In this document: in pieces, positions 58,060 to 64,000 of the stretch
Numbering within the stretch: the stretch's first letter is position 1
Layout: each line of letters opens with the position of its first letter
Source of the DNA: Gordionus sp. m RMFG-2023
Taxonomy: Eukaryota; Nematomorpha; Gordioida; Chordodea; Parachordodidae
NCBI RefSeq assembly: GCF_954871325.1
Contig: NC_088775.1
Span: 62,349,561-62,413,560 of the forward strand
Length of the DNA: 64,000 nt
Direction of reading: 5' to 3'
Notes under the pieces: model-generated
The model's database searches: none
What the model was told of the DNA's origin: nothing
Seen by the model: only the letters and a program-made list of their open reading frames with translations
Position numbers and translations under genes: made by a program

Positions 58060-59740
58060 TCAGTCACTTCCCATTGATGGCTTATTCAATCTATTTACAA
58101 ATCTTCTAAAACCTACTATCGGTAAAACTTTACTAGCAAACATAACCAGTCTTCTAAACAAAATCTATAAATGTGAGACCCAACCTGAGGTCAGACCAAT
58201 TTATTTGGAGCACTTCTTATAGCTCTACACCAAGAAATTTGGTGCATACGGCCAATTGCCATAGGATCCGTCATCTGTAGAATAGCAGCAAAAATAAGAA
58301 GTAACTGTACAAAATCTAAGCTCGGTGCTTTACTACAAAAGCCCAAACTCACTCCACCCTTATTATCCTCAAAAATTGACAACCTATACAATTAAAACTA
58401 GATTTTATGCTTTTAACAGTATACATAGAAATTTATCATATCTGCTTTCACTCTAATTTATCCCAAATATACATAATTTATTAAACTGCTTTGGATCTTA
58501 ACATCTGGTATCTAGATGATAGCATTGTTGTTGCTCCATTATCCGAAATCATGAAGATCTCTATTTAAATTAAAAAATTAGAACCAGTCACACGTCTATA
58601 CTCAATAAGGCAAATGCTATCTATGCTCTCCATTTATAATATCCCCTCAAGATGATCCTTTCATACATATTAACAGATCCGAACTCACAAATTTAGGAGC
58701 CCATATTAGAGGAAATAAAGCAGTAATACCCTTTTAAACAGATTTATTTATATCTACAATAGAAGACCTAAATTACTTCTATTGCTTCTACCCCATCACT
58801 CATTCTTCCTAGTAAAAATTTATTTATACCCCAAATATCCTTTGATCAACTTATCTGTCTAGAAAAGTTAATTAAGGATTGTTTAGTATACATTTTAAAT
58901 ATCAAATTTTCCCTCTTATCATGGATGCAAGTATCTCTTTCTTCCAAATTTGGAAATTTTGGCATCCAATCCCCAATTTCTTATCTATGTTTTTATAGTA
59001 CGAGCCTCACATCCGAGAAGTTAATAAATTAATTAACACTCTTACCTGATCTATATCTTCAGACAGCTCTCAGACAATAATATTTTAAATAACACACTTC
59101 GTCCAACAAGCCTTTCCAAAGGGATTGGGATTCTCTTCTAATTACATGTTCCGTTGATTTTCTCCTTTTGAACCCGCAATCAGAAGAACTTAAGAAATTT
59201 TTTTATCAACAACCATAACGGGTGTGAATGGCTCTATGTCATACCCTATCAGAACTTAAATACATATCTCGCACCATAAGAAAGAATGTCATTAGGGATC
59301 CGTCTAAACAATATATTGCATTCCACAATCAGGCACTCTTTAAAAAATTCCTATTGTTAGCAACCGCCATCATTCAGTAAACTGCAAATATTCTAAGGAT
59401 TAGCGTTCTCGCCATCGGGCAATTAGTCATCTAATTCTTAAAGCGCTATTATCAGCCAACATTCCTTCCAATTTAGAATCAGTTAGTCTAAACATTTGTG
59501 ACAATAAAAAACCAGACGGTGTCACTCTAACGCCTTAGCCGAAATGACAATCTCTGTAACGCGTATATACTTCTATATATATGTTATCTAACGTTCAATA
59601 TGCATTAATAGCGGCTGCCGAATTATCCAAACGCATCAAATATCAACAATTAGAAAAGGTAGCGTTTTACCCATCGTTGTATCCACTTTAAGAATTTCGG
59701 CTAGGAAATGATCCTTTGAAAAACATTATGTAAAAATTTA
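58060..59740 (+). pseudogene. Non-LTR retrotransposon (LINE) relic, reverse transcriptase to C-terminus
   Basis: Plus-strand pieces of a LINE reverse transcriptase, which copies its RNA into DNA at a nicked target: RPIAIGSVICRIAAKI (58250-58300), a catalytic WYLDDSIVVAPL (58506-58541, the Y-x-D-D motif), a thumb-like stretch with NRSELTNLGAHIRG (58670-58710), then near 59410-59510 the C-terminal RSRHRAISHLILKALLSANI and KPDGVTLTP, and AAAELSKRIKYQQLEK (59610-59660). Base composition is visibly less AT-rich than the surroundings. Stops and shifts are frequent; dead. Sense to the ETS gene. The 66-codon frame on the other strand at 58191-58391 is a shadow. Confidence 0.85.
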
Positions 59741-59936
59741 ACATCAATCACTGGAGACCCCAAAGAAAATATAGACAAAGAATATCTCTAGAGATATGCA
59801 GATCTAATTCCCCCCCCCCCACTCCATTTTTAATATTAGGTATAGATTATTATTATTATATATTTATATGTATTTATACCACTTCAGATATATTTTTTAA
59901 GTAATTTGGATATTGGTATACATAATTAAATTTAAA
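59741..59936. other. LINE 3' flank
   Basis: AT-rich sequence with a CCCCCCCCCC run at 59810 and ATTATTATTATTA, possibly the 3' UTR and tail of the LINE relic. Confidence 0.35.
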
Positions 59937-61260
59937 TAGTGCTTTTAACATTTTTAAAAAATCGAACGCGATCGCGTTCATTGACAAAAATCGAACTCGT
60001 TTTTTTAAGTTTAATAAATAAATGTCTTATATTTTTTAACACAATGTATTAGCCATGTTAAAAATAATAATTTTATTTTGATAATATAATTATAAATACA
60101 ATATAATATAGCGAATAAAAAGATTTTTTATTTATAGAAAATTTTTCATATTAATTATTAATAACAATTGTTTTTCAAAATTTTTATCTGAAAGACAGGA
60201 ACGCTTGGGAGTTAATACGGCATTAGCTATACTAAAACGCGTTATGCAGGGGCAGATGAGGGGATTGCGATATTATACTTTTTTTAACGAGGGGAATTTA
60301 ATAAAAACATTTATTGTTTTGTCTTTTGCTTCAAAAAATTGAGATAGGTTATCCTACTTCAATTCATCCTCTACTTCCTCGTTTTATATTAAATATTTTT
60401 ATAAAAATATTAATTTTTAATTTATAGCATTTTTATATAGTAAATAAAAATATAAAATCTTAATTATAGTAGATTCAAAGAAATCATTTTTATATTAAAA
60501 CTTTTATATTAATAATTTCTACAATATATAAATTAATAATATAAAAGTTAATAATTTCTACAATATATAAATTAATACTTCAAATTGTGCTCAACAATTA
60601 AAATATAAAATCCTTGATTAAAATAATATTGATTAGATTATAATTTTAAAAAATGACATTAAAAATAAATTCTTAATGTTATCAACCATTTTCTATCTAA
60701 GTATATAATATATGAAATTAAATGATTTTTATTTAAAACAATCTAAAATAAATTATTATCTGGCTACTTAGTTATATTATATAAAATAAAATAATTAATA
60801 AAATCAAATGTAGTAATTTGAAACTGATATAATACTTTTTGGGGACTATTAAATATGTTCCTTCAATAGAGGATGTTACTATAAAATATTTATCATATTT
60901 TGGCGGTAATGTTAATTCATCTGAATTTTCAGAATCAGATGATGTTGATGAAATAATAATATCCATGCTTATGCTAATCCATTAAATTAAAATATAAACA
61001 ATAATATTTAAATTAATAAACTGTGACAATTGCTTGTTAAAAAATTGAAATGTGAAAAAGGAAAAAAAACTGATTAAAAAATATAAGACTTTTCTTAAAA
61101 AATTCGGATTAATATTAAATTTTTCAAATAAATAAAAATAAAAAGTGTTTTTAAAATTGAACGAACGTTAATTCCCAACGCTTTCACTTTCAAAGATTGT
61201 CAAAAATAAAAGGAACGCCGTTCATTTTTTTCATAAAAAGCGAACTTCGTTCACGAAAGA
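59937..61260 (-). mobile_element. hAT element keeping only first and last coding pieces
   Basis: Left terminus TAGTGCTTTTAACATTTTTA, with subterminal ATCGAACGCGATCGCGTTCA. A related block with GAACGAACGTT, CGCCGTTCATT and GCGAACTTCGTTCACG lies at 61155-61250; the exact right end is not found. On the minus strand, a start MDIIISSTSSDSENSDELTL (60966) is followed by a short acidic leader, and far downstream (60310-60170) by a worn dimerisation motif with NAVLTPKRSCLSDKNFEKQL after frame breaks. No finger or catalytic core between them, so this is an internal-deletion derivative. Confidence 0.65.
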
Positions 61261-61770
61261 TATTTCTTATAAAAAAAAATGAATTAATATTTCATATTTA
61301 AAATTTAATCAAATTTTATATTTAAAATTATAATGTAATTTATAATTATAAATATTAACATAATCTTTTTATAATTATGAATATTTATAAAATTATAAAT
61401 ATTATTAATAATATAAAAACTAAATTTTTTAATCGCGGATATAATAAAATAAATTTTTACCTTTAATTTTGTTACTTTAAATTAAAAAAAAACTTTTTAA
61501 AAAATTTGCATAAAAAAATTAAATGGGTAAATTATCAATGATTAAAATATTAATACCAATTCCATTTTTTCTATTTTATCTTAATTTTGTTTTGTTATAT
61601 ATCAAAATTTTCATAGCAAAGCAATAATCAATATCAATTTTTTTTCTTTTATGTTAGACACACTGATACCTTTTTAATTTTAAAAAGAAAAGTAGACTTA
61701 TAAAGTTTAAAAAATTAATATTTAATAAGCTGCTAATTTATTGTAGAAAAATGCAAAAAAAAAGGAATAT
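61261..61770. other. AT-rich DNA, no gene seen
   Basis: Very A/T-rich with no supported feature. Confidence 0.4.
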
Positions 61771-61995
61771 CCATACTAGAGGTCAGAATGACCTAATTCT
61801 GCAGCCAGTCCAGCCGGCTAAAATTTTTGGGCCGAGCTCAACAATTTGTGAAAATTTTTTAAAGCCTAGAATTAGGCAAATATAAGTTTATCTCCTTAAT
61901 AAAAAATGATTATTGCCGGGTCTAGGATCCAGACTGAGCCAAAAACTTACGAGAAGGGCCTTCTATCAGAAATCTAATTCAGTCCCCTGCGCCCT
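61771..61995. repeat. GC-box repeat, possible worn MITE
   Basis: Begins CTAGAGGTCAGAATGACC with CAGTCCAGCCGGC and GGGCCGAGCTC boxes and ends near GGGTCTAGGATCCAGACTGA. The TAGAGGTC start recalls the MITE at 55274. No matching right end. Confidence 0.35.
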
Positions 61996-62387
61996 ACAGG
62001 TAAACGGAAAAAAAGATGCCCCTAAAAATTTTGGGTACAATACATAAAACTATGTTATTTCCAAATTAATATTATACGAAATAAATAATTAATCAATATA
62101 ATATTTAGGTCTAATATTTGATTATGCATTTGTTCAAAGTATTCCTTCATTTAGTTTGCCTAAATGATTTCATATAATGTAACATTCTTCTTTGTTAAAA
62201 TTTTTGTTAATTGGATCCGTTTGGTCATGTGATTATGTATATTTATACCTCGGAAGCCATTCCTTACTATGTATACCAATCTAAATATTTCCCTCTCTTG
62301 ATAAATTTGACCAAAATAAATAGCTAATTTATATCCAACATTTTATTTTTATATGTATTCAAACAGCAATTTTATCGCCTTCCAAAG

Positions 62388-62571
62388 GTCATAGACTATG
62401 GGAATTCATCAGGGATATATTAGCTTGCCCAAAATATTCTTCGCTAGTGAAATGGGAAAATGAAACAGAAGGGGTATTCAGATTCATAGATTCAGAAGGG
62501 GTGGCTAAATTATGGGGCCGAAAGAAGAATAACATACAAATGACATATGAAAAATTGAGTAGGGCCATGAG
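62388..62571 (+). CDS. ETS-domain exon of an ESE/ELF3-like transcription factor
   Basis: One uninterrupted 184-nt exon: after TTCCAAAG| it reads two bases, then 60 codons, then AG|GTTATT. The protein is HRLWEFIRDILACPKYSSLV, a KWENETEGVFRFIDSEGVAK stretch, then LWGRKKNNIQMTYEKLSRAM. This is most of the winged helix-turn-helix ETS domain, which binds GGA(A/T) DNA: LWEFIRD helix 1, WE..EGVFRF strand and SE.VAKLWG helix 2, and K.N..MTYEKLSRAM leading into the recognition helix. LSRAM instead of LSRAL and the G-V-F-R-F form recall ELF3/ESE factors. The phase-2 boundary falls at the conserved Arg before the YYY motif; the exon with YYY and the wing is not found in the remaining 1.4 kb. It is the only clearly host-type domain in the window and shows no damage. 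Confidence 0.92.
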
Positions 62572-63019
62572 GTTATTATATAGTACATTCTTAATCTAAT
62601 TAATGTTCTTAATATCAGAAGAGTATAGCAAAAATATTCCCTCCCTCCAAATAATAATAGAAATATGGGCCACTACCCAAAATTTATGGCCTCTCGAGGC
62701 CATTGTATATTTAAAACTTTGACTTTCCCCTATTCGCATCGTGGAGGTATCTATTATGCCTCTGCTTAATGTGTCTTAAAATTTCATTCTCAAATTTCAA
62801 AAGTCATTATCAGTTAAAATGAAACATACTAATTAAATTTTGCTAAGATTTACCGTTCTTAAAAACTCTGCTAAAAAGAAGTGACTGATTTCAATATATT
62901 TTAAAAATTTTATATAATATTTAAGTTTCTTCACAAATTTTATTGAAATCGGTTTTCATAGGCATATAAATGACTTTTAAAAATGAGTACTAAAAATATT
63001 TATTATATTTTTTTCATAG
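62572..63019 (+). other. Start of the intron after the ETS exon
   Basis: Begins GTTATT. It holds no recognised element. If read through, the frame closes after about nine codons (LLYSTFLI, stop), which would truncate the recognition helix. Confidence 0.5.
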
Positions 63020-63224
63020 TATTTCCAATGAGCATTCTATTTTCCTGAATAATTCCTTCGAACCTATATTTTTGACTTTAGAGTCTGTTGGTCCTTATAC
63101 ATTGAAATCAGGAGAATCAAGTGATTTTGATATTAATAAAACTCTTACAATTAGCAGAGAGAAGATATTAGGTTATTTTATTTTAGCATCATGTGATAGA
63201 GGATTATCATTTACAGACATCTGA
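63020..63224 (+). CDS. Hypothetical terminal exon, 67 codons
   Basis: After a good acceptor (TATATTTTTTTCATAG) an open frame runs ISNEHSIFLNNSFEPIFLTL, ESVGPYTLKSGESSDFDINK, TLTISREKILGYFILASCDR, GLSFTDI, stop. Its phase (one base first) fits the ETS exon end, but it does not encode the YYY/wing part expected there. It could be an alternative last exon of the ETS gene giving a cut-short DNA-binding domain, the end of another gene, or chance. No family is recognised. Confidence 0.35.
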
Positions 63225-63658
63225 TCTATTAACAATTTATGAATACTTTATTGTACTCGTATATAATATACCTGTTTACACAACTAATTATAATAATAAT
63301 ATTAATAATATTAATAACAACAAATCATAATTATCCTTTACAAGGTTATATATAATTTGGACTATGTAGATTACTAAAACTAAACATATATTCATTCTAT
63401 TACAATATCAAGTTTGAACCACATAAATATTTACATTTGGGGTATTCGTTTACGACGCAATTGCCAAATATAAACATGAGCATTGACTTTTGTACGATGT
63501 GGATTAATAATAAATAAATGTTTTATAATTAAAGGAATCACCAAATGAAATCATAAGTTTAATAGAAAATCCTGGAATTTCATTGTAGTGTCTGTCGCAA
63601 ACGATAAATGTTATTTTTAATATTTAAGAGAAAACCGATTATTTTGCCTATTATTAGC
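63225..63658. other. AT-rich spacer, no gene seen
   Basis: No supported feature; a short AATAATATT microsatellite lies near 63285-63315. Confidence 0.4.
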
Positions 63659-64000
63659 AGTGCTGTTTAAAACTACTTTTAAAAGTAGCGTGCTATAGCT
63701 ACAACTAATTCCCTCAAAATGTAGCTTCGATGTAGTAGAGTTACCTTCTCAGAAATATAGCGCGCAGCTACAATTTAATAGCTACTTTATAATATGCTTA
63801 AATTTTTTTTAAGAGCTGGTAAAATATTGCAGCTCCAATTAAATATTTATTTTAATAATCGTAAATGAGAGAAGAGTCTCTGAAAAGTTTCCATCTAGCA
63901 AAGAATATCTTTTTTTTCCGAAAACATCCCTTGCTAAACTACATAGTCTATCAACGCAAGAAATGGATGGAATAGAGGTATTATATTTTACAAAAAGGGG
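63659..64000 (-). mobile_element. hAT 3' end running off the window
   Basis: Terminus CAGTGCTGTTTAAAACTACT, then boxes ACTTTTAAAAGTAGCGTGCTA and TAGCGCGCAGCTAC that pair with each other. On the minus strand from 63999 downwards a dimerisation domain is readable: VKYNTSIPSISCVDRLCSLA then KKRYSLLDGNFSETLL. The rest of the element lies beyond the window. The box vocabulary is close to that of the hAT fragments at 41090 and 52133. Confidence 0.75.

Larger units (their letters stand above)
36644..62387 (+). other. About 25.7-kb intron of the ETS gene, packed with transposons
   Basis: Starts at AAAG|GTTTTA and ends at TTCCAAAG|GT. If the exon pairing is right, every element from the LINE relic at 37900 to the repeat at 61990 lies in this intron. 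The stretch 36644-37300 has little else; an alternative short terminal exon at 36849-36913 (after TTAATTAG, DNIIKYERVLLYQFRNNS then a stop) is also in phase 1 and could end a truncated isoform. Confidence 0.5.

Noticed and set aside
58191-58391. 66-codon minus-strand ORF
   Set aside because: Shadow of the plus-strand LINE reverse transcriptase relic.

Overview
This is a very AT-rich piece of an animal nuclear genome, made mostly of transposons nested in one another. The animal assignment rests on an ETS DNA-binding domain (ETS factors are known only from animals), read as a clean exon at 62388-62571. Short introns with GT...AG ends (40-192 nt) and many hAT copies suggest an invertebrate; I cannot name the species.

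Host genes. The main host gene is a plus-strand ETS transcription factor of the ESE/ELF3-like kind. Four candidate exons (35889-35978, 36031-36211, 36404-36643, 62388-62571) join in compatible phases. The third intron is about 25.7 kb and holds LINE, hAT, Ginger-like and SINE-like copies. The exon carrying the end of the ETS domain is not recognisable before the window ends. A broken or unrecognised minus-strand coding segment lies at 31301-32255.

Layout. 1-660: about 180-bp tandem repeat. 901-1135: short repeats and a tRNA-like SINE head. 1297-3955: foldback element with 300-bp arms. 4147-8936: Helitron relic, a second inverted-repeat element with a hAT-type element nested in it, and a hAT-like end. 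11835-14402: hAT copy A1. 14590-15190: GC-rich-core repeat with a MITE. 15272-17070: deleted hAT with near-perfect 8-bp target duplication. 17122-24172: hAT copy A2, which carries inside its transposase gene a 4,666-bp giant palindromic hAT-type element (18153-22818). 24180-35888: mostly unannotated AT-rich DNA with two strand-skewed palindromic zones, a MITE relic and a hAT relic. 35889-62571: ETS gene and its transposon-filled intron, including two copies (39118-42605 and 47882-54366) of a Ginger-like, TGT/ACA-ended element. 63659-64000: the end of another hAT.

How the parts relate. The giant palindrome shares its TAGTGTTGTTAA ends and 8-bp duplications with the small MITEs at 14682, 51258 and (decayed) 29128, so one hAT transposase probably moved all of them. 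Copy A1 gives the empty site for the palindrome in A2. The two Ginger-like copies carry a hAT fragment at the same relative place, so they seem to have spread as a composite. The recognisable hAT relics inside the big ETS intron all lie antisense to the gene.
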